A stretch of DNA of 64,000 nt from Acidianus ambivalens (GCF_009729015.1 NZ_CP045482.1:1856001-1920000), one strand, 5' to 3'. Positions 26,198 to 34,306 are shown, counted from the stretch's first letter. Translations and numbers: made by a program. Notes: generated by a model from the letters alone, not told the origin.

Positions 26198-27893
26198 GAT
26201 AATTTACAAGTACGCATTGGATAATGCAGTTAAACATGACGGCAAAGCGGCAGTAGGCCCAGTAATGAGTAAAGTTCTAGGAGAAAAACCAGAGTTAAAA
26301 CCAAAAGCTAAGGAAATAGCAAAGAGAGTACAAGAAATAGTAGAAAAAGTAAATTCCATGAGCTTAGAAGATCAGAAAAAAGAACTAGAGGCAAAGTTCC
26401 CAGAAATGTTAACAAAGAAGAAAACTGAAGAAGAAAAGAAAACTTTGCCACCTTTGCCCAACGTTAAAGGTGAAGTAATAACTAGGTTCGCTCCAAATCC
26501 AGACGGGCCAATACACTTAGGTAATACAAGAGCCGCAATTCTTTCTTACGAATATGCTAGAATGTATAAAGGAAAATTCATTTTAAGATTTGACGATACT
26601 GATCCAAAAGTAAAGAAACCACTGAGAGAAGCTTATGATTGGATAAGAGAGGATTTAAAGTGGTTAGGAATAACTTGGCAAGAAGAATTTACAGCCTCGT
26701 CAAGACTTGAAAGATATTATGAAGTTGCTAAAGAAATGATCGAAAAAGGTTATGCTTACGTAGATACTTGTAGCGAAGAAGAATTTAAGAAAATGAAAGA
26801 GACTAGAAACTTTTCCTTACCCTGCTTTAATAGATCAAAACCAGTAGAATACAACCTTGAATTATGGGAAAAAATGTTAGAAAGAAAATTTAAAGAAGGA
26901 GAGGCAGTGCTTAGGATAAAGACTGACCTCAACGATCCAGATCCTTCAAAAATAGATTGGGTAATGGCTAGGATAGTCGATACCGAGAAAAACCCTCACC
27001 CTCTTGTTGGCGATAAATATTGGGTATGGCCAACGTATAATTTTGCTTCAGCAGTAGATGATCACGATTATAAAATAACTCACATTTTAAGAGCTAAGGA
27101 GCATATGAGCAATGCGGATAAACAAAAATGGGTATTCAACTACATGGGCTGGGAAATTCCCGAAGTTATGGAATTTGGAAGGCTTAAATTAGAAGGGTTC
27201 ATGATGAGTAAATCGAAAATAAAAGGAATGATGGAAAAAGGGACTACAAGAGACGATCCAAGATTACCTACTATTGCAGGACTGAGAAGAAGAGGAATTT
27301 TACCAGAAACTATTAGAGAAATAATCATAGAAGTTGGAGTAAAACCGTCTGACGCAACGATTAGCTTTGAGAACATAGCCGCATTAAATAGGAAAAAACT
27401 CGATCCTATCGCAAAAAGGATAATGTATGTAGAAAACTACTCTGAGTTTACGCTTGAAATTCCAGAAGAAATGACTGCCAAAATACCTCTGAGCCCATCT
27501 ATAAAGGAATTTAGGGAAATTACGGTAAAACCTGGAGATAAAATACTTGTAGAAAAGGCCGATGCAGAAAACCAAAGTATAATTAGACTTGTTGAACTAT
27601 GCAATGTTAAAGTTGAAGGAAACAAATTAGTCTACATAAGCAAATCAGTAGAAGACGCAAAGAAAATGAATGCAAAGATTGTTCAATGGGTCAAGAAAGG
27701 AGAGGAAGTTAACGTAAATGTGATAAAAGCCGATCCAAACCAAGACTTAAAGATAATTAAAGGAAAAGCTGAAAGATATGCGATTAACCTTAATCCAGAT
27801 GAAATAGTGCAGTTCATTAGATACGGTTTCGTTAGAGTTGACTCCAAGAACGAGAGTAATAACAAATTAACAGTAATATATGCACACGAATGA
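26181..27893 (+). CDS. gltX: Glutamyl-tRNA synthetase
   Basis: A 570-residue archaeal-type (GlnRS-like, alpha-anticodon-barrel) GluRS. Class I signature 1: FAPNPDGPIHLGNTRAA at about residue 98. Signature 2: M341-M-S-K-S-K in GFMMSKSKIKGMM. The N-terminal 90 residues are the archaeal helical appendix and the last 200 are beta-barrel anticodon-binding domain, as opposed to the alpha-helical bacterial form. It charges tRNA-Glu and, where GlnRS is absent, tRNA-Gln as the substrate of the GatDE amidotransferase. ATG at 26181 within the phosphatase gene. Confidence 0.96.
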   Translation: MEEIDEIIYKYALDNAVKHDGKAAVGPVMSKVLGEKPELKPKAKEIAKRVQEIVEKVNSMSLEDQKKELEAKFPEMLTKKKTEEEKKTLPPLPNVKGEVITRFAPNPDGPIHLGNTRAAILSYEYARMYKGKFILRFDDTDPKVKKPLREAYDWIREDLKWLGITWQEEFTASSRLERYYEVAKEMIEKGYAYVDTCSEEEFKKMKETRNFSLPCFNRSKPVEYNLELWEKMLERKFKEGEAVLRIKTDLNDPDPSKIDWVMARIVDTEKNPHPLVGDKYWVWPTYNFASAVDDHDYKITHILRAKEHMSNADKQKWVFNYMGWEIPEVMEFGRLKLEGFMMSKSKIKGMMEKGTTRDDPRLPTIAGLRRRGILPETIREIIIEVGVKPSDATISFENIAALNRKKLDPIAKRIMYVENYSEFTLEIPEEMTAKIPLSPSIKEFREITVKPGDKILVEKADAENQSIIRLVELCNVKVEGNKLVYISKSVEDAKKMNAKIVQWVKKGEEVNVNVIKADPNQDLKIIKGKAERYAINLNPDEIVQFIRYGFVRVDSKNESNNKLTVIYAHE

Positions 27894-28199
27894 CTTTTTC
27901 TCAAAAACTTTTATAGAAAGCTTTGTAATGCGAAAGTCTGTTTAATCAATTATAAAGTGATTTTTACTCTATACCCCTTAGGAATTTGGACACTTTTACT
28001 CCATTTTAGCCCTATTGATTTTCGACTGTAACAATTTTCATGAAATTCAACCAGTTTGAATTTAGACACTACCGTAAAGTATTACATATTTGTTTTTTTG
28101 CATAACTAAGAAATTGTTATCGTCTTCTTTCAACTCCACGCCTAATATTAACAGTCCTTAAAATACCTTCACTTGGCAAACATAAAGCGAGAAAGGTAA
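27894..28199. other. Intergenic stretch without recognisable gene
   Basis: About 300 bp between gltX and the integrase remnant. It contains a T-rich run right after gltX (ctttttctcaaaaactttt, a plausible terminator) and two loosely repeated segments, GGAATTTGGACACTTTTACT near 27981 and TGAATTTAGACACTACCGTA near 28057. No open frame with a family resemblance, no terminal inverted repeats and no RNA motif were found. It may be decayed remains of the element that left the integrase fragment, but nothing identifies it. Confidence 0.5.
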
Positions 28200-28436
28200 G
28201 GTAATAAAGTTTTCACATTTGGTGATATAAGAATTCGTGAGGTTAAGGGAAAGTATTATGTTTACATCATAGAGAAGGGTGAAGGCTGCAAGAGAAGAGA
28301 CCGTTACGTAGGTTCCTTAGATAAGGTAATTAAAACGTGCCTGGGGGCGTTGGCGAGGATGTACCCCCAGCCAGCGCCGCAGGCTGGACTCGAACCAGCG
28401 ACCGCCCGGTTAACAGCCGGGCGCTCTTCCAGCTGA
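28200..28436 (+). pseudogene. SSV-type integrase N-terminal fragment (IntN) overlapping tRNA-Asn
   Basis: An open frame after the TAA at 28197-28199, without ATG/GTG/TTG in position. It reads KVFTFGDIRIREVKGKYYVY, then DRYVGSLDKVIKTCLGALAR, then AGLEPATARL, ending at TGA 28434. The order Y/F-G-D-x-x-x-R-E-x-K-G-x-Y-Y-V-Y ... R-Y-V-G-x-L ... GFEP/GLEPxT matches the N-terminal part of fuselloviral (SSV-type) tyrosine integrases. In these, attP lies inside int and the gene is split into intN and intC on integration into a tRNA. The last about 60 bases lie within tRNA-Asn (antisense), exactly as expected for an attachment site. No intC or catalytic domain is present in the window. Confidence 0.75.
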
Positions 28437-28447
28437 GCTACTGCGGC
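28375..28447 (-). tRNA. tRNA-Asn (GTT)
   Basis: A 73-nt intron-free cloverleaf on the minus strand: acceptor GCCGCAG/CTGCGGC, TA, D-stem GCTC/GAGC, anticodon stem CCCGG/CCGGG with loop CTGTTAA (anticodon GTT, Asn), variable loop CGGTC, T-arm GCTGG-TTCGAGT-CCAGC, discriminator G. CCA is not encoded. The 3' half is the attachment target of the integrase remnant reading on the plus strand, which accounts for the coding-like sequence running into it. The intact tRNA gene was kept. Confidence 0.95.
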
Positions 28448-28626
28448 ATTTTATTCTATTAACTTATTTCTTATAACGTTTTTGCTCACTCTTGTCAAAG
28501 GATAATTTGAACTACTTAATCATCAATCACAATCACGCATCTAGCGCAAATTTTAGATACAATTGAAAAGAACGGCTTATAAATAAAATAAGTTTATGAA
28601 TATCTAAAAATAAAAACTAAATAGTA

Positions 28627-29007
28627 TTATGAGGATTTACCAGATATCTCTTGTAACTTCTTTAAGACTTCGTCTAATGCGTCTTTAGCTTCTCCCGGAT
28701 CTATAATAGCCGCAGAAGCTGCAGCAACTTGTAATCCGCATGCTTCACCTAAAGCTTTCTTTGATGGTACGTATATATAAGGAACTTTCTTTTCTTCGCA
28801 TAATCCAGGTAAATGAGCTACTATCTCTTCTGGTTGTACATCCTCTGCAATATATACTAATTTTGCTTGTCCTCTTTCTACTGCTTTTGTAGTTTCGTTA
28901 GTGCCTTTCTTTATCTTTCCAGATTCTTTAGCTTTCTTAAGAACTTCTAGGGCTTTATCTACTAAATCTTGTGGAACTTCAAATTTTACATAAGATGGTT
29001 TGGACAT
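28627..29007 (-). CDS. rpl7ae: Ribosomal protein L7Ae
   Basis: A 126-residue L7Ae/L30e/Nhp2 protein. It carries VKFEVPQDLVDKALEVL, the RNA-binding signature GTNETTKAVERGQAKLVYIAEDVQPEE, IVAHLPGLCEEKKVPYIYVPSK and ALGEACGLQVAAASAAI. It binds kink-turns in 23S rRNA and in C/D and H/ACA guide RNAs and RNase P. ATG at 29007 with a strong Shine-Dalgarno (GGAGGA, 29015-29020 on the minus strand). It is the core protein of the C/D sRNP whose guide RNA candidate lies at 32006-32065, though the genes are not linked in transcription. Confidence 0.97.
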   Translation of the reverse strand: MSKPSYVKFEVPQDLVDKALEVLKKAKESGKIKKGTNETTKAVERGQAKLVYIAEDVQPEEIVAHLPGLCEEKKVPYIYVPSKKALGEACGLQVAAASAAIIDPGEAKDALDEVLKKLQEISGKSS

Positions 29008-29014
29008 ACGTTCA

Positions 29015-29070
29015 TCCTCCTCCTTATTTCGTCACGCAAAAATGAATGAGACTCATTAGCTTAAAAAGCT
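29015..29070 (-). promoter_or_regulatory. L7Ae promoter and Shine-Dalgarno region
   Basis: On the minus strand, AGCTTTTTAAGCT at 29058-29070 contains a TATA-like CTTTTTAA, and AAGGAGGAGGA at 29015-29025 is an unusually full anti-16S match 7 nt before the ATG. The gap between them predicts a leader of about 25-30 nt, in contrast to the leaderless starts elsewhere in the window. Confidence 0.6.
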
Positions 29071-29210
29071 ATTTGATAACGTTTAGGTTAGATGGTTTTG
29101 AATCATTAATGTCTAGACTTGTTTTATACATATGTTTAATATTAAAATACATATCTAATTAAAAATAATTATTTATGGTATTTAATATTCCTGTAAAGCA
29201 AATTTTTATG

Positions 29211-30674
29211 CTATCCGCATATTCCGAATCTTGCGCACAGGTAAGCATTGTGAAGTTCCCTTCCTTCATCATCGGTGTGCGAAGACTCATCATGATTACC
29301 GGAGTTTATCTCATCATATATCTTCCTAGCAATAGTATCAACGTCATTCTCAAACAACTTACCCAACCAATCCAAAGAATTAATAACGTCCTCAGCAACT
29401 TCCTCCTCCATATTATAAACATTAACTAGAGCAGAGACAACAGCAGAAACCTTAATAACTACCGAAAGCAACTTCCTAAAATTCTCAACAACACCCAACC
29501 ACTGAGCATAAGCCTCCAAATCCTGAATACTATAAGAATTAGGCGGAGGAGTAACCAAAGACAGCTGAAGAACAGTACCAGCAACACTACCAACTGCAGA
29601 TGCTGGACTCGAAGGAGAAAGAAATCCTTCTAGATTATAACTACCAGTACAATAAGTAGTACAAACGCCATCATCAAATATTGGAGCGCCGAAAATTAAA
29701 GGAGTCTCACCCATTAAAGCAAGTCTCAAATTGCCGGTAACGTCATTAAGAATAGGATTAGTAATACTGCATAAGCTGGAGTAAAGGCCATTACCGAATA
29801 TTGTAACGCCATATAAACCCTCATACTGAGAAAGAGAACCCAAACCAAAGGAAACTGCAAAATTAAAAACAGGGAAATAATTAGAAATTGCTTTTAGCGT
29901 AACATGTATAGCACGTCTTATATAATATTGATCATCAGAAGATTTGAATATTGGTATTATTTGATTATATCCCCGCATATCTTCATAAATATATTCAAGT
30001 ATATAAGGTACGTAGTTAGGTATTATAGCAACAGTGGCTGGTGAAGCAGATTTTAAGCCTTTAGCTAGCGTTAAAAGGAAGTCAGAAAACGACCCACCGA
30101 CTTGTTCCGTAATTACTTTAGTCATAGCATTAATGTCAGCTTGCTTTTGAGTTAACCTACACTTCGGGCATGGCGGGTTAACAAACTCGGACTCTGTACT
30201 TCCATGTAGTGGAATCATTGCTATTGGAAAATCTTCCACCGTAAGATATTTTAGAGTGTTTAGATTACCACTGAATGTGAAGCTTCCTCCTCCTTGATAA
30301 ACTGTTAACCTACTTACTTTTCCACGCCAATCCTTTGAGATTCCTCCTATATACACGTATACGTCCTTATATGGCGTTTTAACTAATATGCCATGTCTAA
30401 CGAAGTTCATTATTGTAAGTGTTGGTGGGTGAGCTGACATTCTTGCTGGGACAATAATTGCCGGGAGTATTGAATAGTAGGTATTGCTTGTAGCCATCTG
30501 TTTATACGAGTCACAGTATTTTGGAGCGTCAACGTTAGCCTCACACTCAGCATTTTCAACTGATTGCATTATTGCAGAAGCTGCACCTATTATACCTCCT
30601 ATTGTACTTACAAAATCTGATATTGAAGTCGAACCATATGCAGATTTTAATATTATTGATCCAGATTCTGACAT
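29211..30674 (-). CDS. Orphan 487-residue protein of unknown function
   Basis: A long intact frame with an ATG at 30674 and a TATA-like box about 26 bp upstream (30697-30707). I do not recognise a family. No signal peptide is evident. A glycine/alanine-rich amphipathic helix is near the N-terminus (SDFVSTIGGIIGAASAIMQS) and a hydrophobic helix near the C-terminus (FRKLLSVVIKVSAVVSALVNVY). Cysteine pairs occur at CPKC (about residue 170), CTTYC and in the last residues (LCARFGICG), with several aromatic beta-rich stretches between. The composition, rich in Ser/Thr/Gly/Tyr, recalls secreted or virion proteins. Codon third positions look different between the two halves. It sits in the accessory stretch between two tRNA genes. 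Confidence 0.65.
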   Translation of the reverse strand: MSESGSIILKSAYGSTSISDFVSTIGGIIGAASAIMQSVENAECEANVDAPKYCDSYKQMATSNTYYSILPAIIVPARMSAHPPTLTIMNFVRHGILVKTPYKDVYVYIGGISKDWRGKVSRLTVYQGGGSFTFSGNLNTLKYLTVEDFPIAMIPLHGSTESEFVNPPCPKCRLTQKQADINAMTKVITEQVGGSFSDFLLTLAKGLKSASPATVAIIPNYVPYILEYIYEDMRGYNQIIPIFKSSDDQYYIRRAIHVTLKAISNYFPVFNFAVSFGLGSLSQYEGLYGVTIFGNGLYSSLCSITNPILNDVTGNLRLALMGETPLIFGAPIFDDGVCTTYCTGSYNLEGFLSPSSPASAVGSVAGTVLQLSLVTPPPNSYSIQDLEAYAQWLGVVENFRKLLSVVIKVSAVVSALVNVYNMEEEVAEDVINSLDWLGKLFENDVDTIARKIYDEINSGNHDESSHTDDEGRELHNAYLCARFGICG

Positions 30675-30696
30675 ATGTTAATTCTAGCATATCTAA

Positions 30697-30707
30697 TATA
30701 AAAAGAT
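30697..30707 (-). promoter_or_regulatory. Promoter of the orphan protein gene
   Basis: On the minus strand CTTTTTATATT ends 23 bp before the ATG at 30674, the distance expected for a leaderless crenarchaeal mRNA. It suggests the gene is expressed from its own promoter and is not a relic. Confidence 0.5.
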
Positions 30708-30856
30708 TTCTAGTCCTTTAGAAAGATTTAATGACAAATTAAAAGAAACAGGAGTAATTATGAAAGTTAGAATTTACACTACTCAACAGTATCAATATTT
30801 ATTATCCTCCCACTCATTTATATTTCTATGAAAAGTTATGTTGATAAGACGGTTAT

Positions 30857-31810
30857 TTGCACATTGAAAAGTTCAAAAACTCAAAAGTTCAGATTTGGGA
30901 CTTCGGAGATTTTATAATAGTGAGCCCTCATAACAACCTAAACGAGATTAGGGGTAGTGAGAATACTGACCAACTTTTAGAACTATTAGTAAATCTAGCA
31001 TTTATTTACATCGATAAAAAGCAAATAAATGATATTTGTAAAATTCGCAGTCTGCATATTGGAGAAGGAGACTGTGATGATCAAATGTGGAATAGATTTT
31101 TACAATACGCTGACATTAAATTAGAAGATAAAAATATTAATGATGCACAATTATATGAGATAATTTTGTGCTTAGTAGGCTTAATAGGTCAATATATGAG
31201 GGGAGAATTTCATGACGAATATGCATACGAGAAAGCAGTTAAAATGCTTAAAAGAGCCTTAACGTGTAATGATAAAAATTTCAGAACTACAAGTGTAGGA
31301 AGATCTTAGTACTAGTGGTATTTGGGAGATAGATTTTAAGAAAATACTCGATCAGAAAACTATAGACGCTTATTACGAATTGTTATTTGACCCACAGTTA
31401 GGCAGAAATGATTGGAAAAATCTCATTTCCATAAAATATTATTCCCTAACATAAAAGTCTTCGCATCTATTTTTGCAGACAAACTACAGATGTGGTTAAC
31501 TTCTAACGACTTACTAACTAAATTACATGCTTGGATTGTTTTAGGTGATGAGGCGCCTTCCTTGTCTATTGATAAAAAACATTTTCTAGAATTGTTGTCA
31601 GCTGAAGATCTAACGTATAGGTTCTACCTATGGGAGGAGAACGTTAACTTACTTAAAACCGGTTATTTAGCACCTACTGATTTGATGGACAAAAAGAATT
31701 ATTTCATAGAATTAGCCAAAAACATGAATAAAATTCATGAATAATGCGTATATCGTAGAATTAGAGACATTGCTAAAATACTCAAGGATAAAGGAATTAT
31801 AAGTAAATAA
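30857..31810 (+). pseudogene. Disrupted gene of unknown function (two frameshifts and a stop)
   Basis: Three coding-like segments follow each other on the plus strand: 30857-31309 (150 residues, TTG start, ends KMLKRALTCNDKNF), then a different frame at about 31299-31454 (EDLSTSGIWEIDFKKILDQKT..., preceded by an in-frame TAG at 31296), then the original frame again at 31412-31744 (110 residues, LQMWLTSNDLLTKLHAWIVLG). After a TAA at 31742 the same frame continues with RRIRDIAKILKDKGIISK to 31810. The first and third segments share a frame, so one +1 and one -1 change would restore a single protein of about 310 residues. I recognise no family. The alternative is two or three short independent genes; sequencing error is also possible. 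Confidence 0.5.
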
Positions 31811-31890
31811 AGATGATATTAAGGGCATCTTTCCTTTCATTGATTATATTCATTAAGTTCTTATCATCTTCTTCCCAAGAATAAACGAGA

Positions 31891-31900
31891 AAATTTTATA
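31891..31900 (+). promoter_or_regulatory. TATA box of tRNA-iMet
   Basis: AAATTTTATA ends 25 bp before the tRNA 5' end, and TATAAAATG follows closer in. Both are compatible with the archaeal promoter spacing; the first fits better. The transcript probably continues into the C/D sRNA candidate that begins about 11 bp after the tRNA. Confidence 0.55.
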
Positions 31901-31924
31901 GCGATCAAAGTATAAAATGTACTC

Positions 31925-31999
31925 AGCGGCGTAGGCCAGCCTGGTAAGGCCGCAGGGCTCATAACCCTGAGGTCCCTGGTTCAAATCCAGGCGCCGCTA
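31925..31999 (+). tRNA. Initiator tRNA-Met (CAT)
   Basis: A 75-nt intron-free cloverleaf: acceptor AGCGGCG/CGCCGCT, D-stem GGCC/GGCC, anticodon stem CAGGG/CCCTG with loop CTCATAA (anticodon CAT), variable loop AGGTC, T-arm CCTGG-TTCAAAT-CCAGG, discriminator A. The A1-U72 end pair and the three G-C pairs below the anticodon loop are hallmarks of archaeal initiator tRNA, so this is iMet and neither elongator Met nor Ile2. CCA is not encoded. Confidence 0.93.
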
Positions 32000-32005
32000 C
32001 CTCAC

Positions 32006-32065
32006 TTTTTGTGATGAGAAGAGGGTCGAATGAAATTATGATTACCGCTGGAAATGCTGAAATCT
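32006..32065 (+). ncRNA. C/D box sRNA candidate (2'-O-methylation guide)
   Basis: The boxes are in canonical order and spacing: C box GTGATGA (32011-32017), a 12-nt guide GAAGAGGGTCGA, D' variant ATGA (32030-32033), 5-nt spacer, C' variant TGATTA (32039-32044), a 12-nt guide CCGCTGGAAATG, and D box CTGA (32057-32060). A short T/A flank can close the K-turn. Both guides are exactly 12 nt, the archaeal optimum. By the N+5 rule the predicted targets are UCGACCCUCUUC (methylated C) and CAUUUCCAGCGG (methylated U). Which RNA they belong to was not determined. It lies 11 bp after tRNA-iMet and is probably cotranscribed and processed from the tRNA precursor. Confidence 0.7.
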
Positions 32066-32091
32066 TAAATTGAATCTTCAAATTATATATT

Positions 32092-33456
32092 ATGGGTAGA
32101 CTTTTCGGCACTGACGGAGTGAGAGGTACTATAAATAAAGAGCTAACAATAGAGTTAGCTCAAAAGCTAGGGCAAGCTATTGGAACGTTTTTCGGTAAAG
32201 GATCAACAATACTGATAGGAAGAGATGCTAGAGCTGGTGGAGATATGTATACTAGAGCTGTGGAGAGCGGTTTATTAAGTGCTGGAGTTAAGGTTTATGA
32301 AGGAGGCTTCGCACCTACTCCTGCCTTACAATATGCTGTAAAGACTTTAGGTTATGATGCTGGAGTAATTATTACTGCTAGTCATAACCCTGCGGAATAT
32401 AACGGAATAAAAGTGATAGATAAGGATGGCGTTGAGATTTCTAGAGATAAGGAGAACGAGATTGAGGATATTTATTTTTCCGGAAAGTTTTATTCCGAGG
32501 ACTGGAGGGCTTTAACTTACGACGTAAAAAAGGAGGATAGAGTTATAGATAATTACGTTAAAGGCATTTTAAGTCATGTTGACGTAGAGAAAATAAGGAA
32601 GAAGAACTTTAAAGTGTTGATCGATGGTGCTAATAGCGTAGGTTCTATAACTTCACCTATTGTTGCCAGGGAGTTAGGTTGTAAAATATATGGTATAAAT
32701 ACTAACTTAGATCCTTTATTCCCTGCAAGGACTCCGGAACCCACTTTTGACAGCCTAAAGGATACTGCGGAGATTGCTAAAGAGCTTAAAGTTGATTTAG
32801 GTGTAGCTCACGATGGTGATGCAGACAGAGCAATATTTATAGATTCACAGGGAAGAGTGCAGTGGGGCGATAGGAGCGGTGCATTATTATCTTATTGGGC
32901 TTCAACAAAGGAAAGTGGCTTTCCTAGAAGAATATTTACAGCAGTCTCCAGTTCTGTTTTAGTTCAAGATTACCTTAAGAAATACAATATAGAGGTTGTT
33001 TGGACTAAAGTTGGTAGTGTTGATATTGCTCATAAATTAATGGAAGAGAAGGGAATTGCTGGCTTTGAGGAAAACGGAGGGTTCATTTTCCCTCTTCATC
33101 AGTATGTGAGAGATGGAGCAATGTCTTTTGCTTTAATGCTTGAGATGCTTGCATCTGAAAATATCTCTTCTGCAGAACTTTTTGATACATTACCAAAGTA
33201 TTATACAGTAAAAACTAAGGTTTACATAAATAAAAACACGGACGTTGAGAAAATATACGAAACAGTAAAGTCTACATACTCTCAGGGTAATATCATAACT
33301 ATAGATGGCGTGAAGATAATTACTCCGGACTATTGGTTCTTAGTTAGAAAGAGTGGTACTGAGCCTATAATAAGGATAATGGTTGAGGCTAAAGATAAGG
33401 AAAAAGCAAAAAATCTTGCAAATGAGTTAGTAAAGCTGGTGGGTAGTTTAGTATGA
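32092..33456 (+). CDS. Phosphohexomutase (phosphoglucosamine/phosphomannomutase type)
   Basis: A 454-residue alpha-D-phosphohexomutase. It has the GTDGVRG start (RLFGTDGVRGTINKE), catalytic serine in IITASHNPAEYNGIKV, the metal loop DGDADRAIFID, the sugar-specificity loop GFEENGGFIF, and the phosphate-binding RKSGTEPIIRIMVEA. In Sulfolobales such enzymes interconvert glucosamine- or mannose-phosphates for nucleotide sugars used in glycosylation and trehalose. ATG at 32092, about 30 nt after the sRNA candidate. It overlaps the next gene by 4 bp. Confidence 0.9.
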   Translation: MGRLFGTDGVRGTINKELTIELAQKLGQAIGTFFGKGSTILIGRDARAGGDMYTRAVESGLLSAGVKVYEGGFAPTPALQYAVKTLGYDAGVIITASHNPAEYNGIKVIDKDGVEISRDKENEIEDIYFSGKFYSEDWRALTYDVKKEDRVIDNYVKGILSHVDVEKIRKKNFKVLIDGANSVGSITSPIVARELGCKIYGINTNLDPLFPARTPEPTFDSLKDTAEIAKELKVDLGVAHDGDADRAIFIDSQGRVQWGDRSGALLSYWASTKESGFPRRIFTAVSSSVLVQDYLKKYNIEVVWTKVGSVDIAHKLMEEKGIAGFEENGGFIFPLHQYVRDGAMSFALMLEMLASENISSAELFDTLPKYYTVKTKVYINKNTDVEKIYETVKSTYSQGNIITIDGVKIITPDYWFLVRKSGTEPIIRIMVEAKDKEKAKNLANELVKLVGSLV

Positions 33457-33842
33457 AATATAGACTAATGGATATATTAGCTTGCCCCATGTGCAAGCAT
33501 TTCCCTCTCCAGCTTATAGTAATTTCTCAGAAAAAAGTCGAGAGAACTACCGATGAGAAAAAGCCTTTGTGCGAACTTTATTGTGCATATAAGAATTCTG
33601 AAGTTAAGAACGTCGAAAACCCTCCTTGTGATGAGTGCATAACCTATGAAATAGAGGAAGGGGTACTTTACTGTCCAGAATGTAAAAGATGGTATCCAAT
33701 TATAGATGAAATACCTAGAATGCTACCAGATAAGTTAAGAAAGAAAGAGGAAGATTTAAAATTCCTTGAGAAGAATAAAGATAAGATACCATCTTACATT
33801 ATAGAGAACGGCGTTCCATTTAATCTATCGAGTTTAAAATGA
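33453..33842 (+). CDS. Trm112-like zinc-binding protein
   Basis: A 129-residue protein of the Trm112p-like family. It starts MKYRLMDILACPMCKHFPLQL (C-x-x-C), then C-x2-C in NPPCDECITYEIEEGVLYCPECKRWYPIIDEIPRMLP. The last block (ILYCPxCxRWYPIxDxIPxMLPDxxR) is the family signature. Eukaryotic and archaeal Trm112 activates methyltransferases that modify tRNA, rRNA and release factor. There is an additional cysteine pair in the middle compared with bacterial forms. The ATG overlaps the mutase stop by 4 bp. Confidence 0.85.
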   Translation: MKYRLMDILACPMCKHFPLQLIVISQKKVERTTDEKKPLCELYCAYKNSEVKNVENPPCDECITYEIEEGVLYCPECKRWYPIIDEIPRMLPDKLRKKEEDLKFLEKNKDKIPSYIIENGVPFNLSSLK

Positions 33843-33883
33843 GCTTATTAATCCGGTTTACAAATGTATTTTTGGTGTAAATC

Positions 33884-34306
33884 TTGGAAAGTTCATTTCT
33901 ATCTAATTTAGACGAATGGATAAAGATGCAGAAGAGTTTGCTTGCAACTATAAAAGATATGGAAAAGAATGAAAACGATAAAGACATGGATAGGTTAGAC
34001 TTAATCTTAGCTTCTAGAGTAGCTTTCCAGCACATGATGAGAACTATAAAAGCGTTTGATCAATGGCTACAAGATCCAATGATAATAAAACACATGCCTA
34101 AAGAAATGCTGGAAGATGTAAAAAGAACTAGCTGGAGTATATTAGAACAGCTTCTGGAGTTAGATATTAGACACACCAGTGAAGCACGTGATCTAATAAG
34201 CAAACTAGGAAAGGAAGGTAAACTAGATCCATTAATTTGGTCTAGGCCATTATTTGATGAACAGCAGAGTCAGAACAATAGAAGAATAACTTTCACTACA
34301 ATGTAA
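33884..34306 (+). CDS. DUF2153-like conserved archaeal protein
   Basis: A 140-residue all-helical protein with a TTG start (MESSFLSNLDEWIKMQKSLL). It resembles the small archaeal family DUF2153 of unknown function: NLDEWIKMQ, RLDLILASRVAFQHMMRTIKAFDQWL and ELLELDIRHTSEARD. No catalytic motif is visible; the His/Asp-rich helix bundle may be a protein-interaction module. It follows the Trm112-like gene by about 40 bp and is probably in the same unit. Confidence 0.7.
   Translation: MESSFLSNLDEWIKMQKSLLATIKDMEKNENDKDMDRLDLILASRVAFQHMMRTIKAFDQWLQDPMIIKHMPKEMLEDVKRTSWSILEQLLELDIRHTSEARDLISKLGKEGKLDPLIWSRPLFDEQQSQNNRRITFTTM

Noticed and set aside
30759..30830. Short ATG frame of 23 codons before the broken gene
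   Set aside because: Too short, no ribosome-binding site or similarity; not distinguishable from chance.
31064..31110. GTGATGA...CTGA inside 30857-31309 as another C/D sRNA
   Set aside because: The C and D boxes are 29 nt apart with no D'/C' boxes between, and it lies within a coding-like frame.
28375..31999. A possible integrated element bounded by tRNA-Asn and tRNA-iMet
   Set aside because: No second copy of either tRNA 3' end was seen, no intC fragment, and L7Ae (a core gene) lies inside. The IntN orientation places the lost element on the gltX side of tRNA-Asn, not here.
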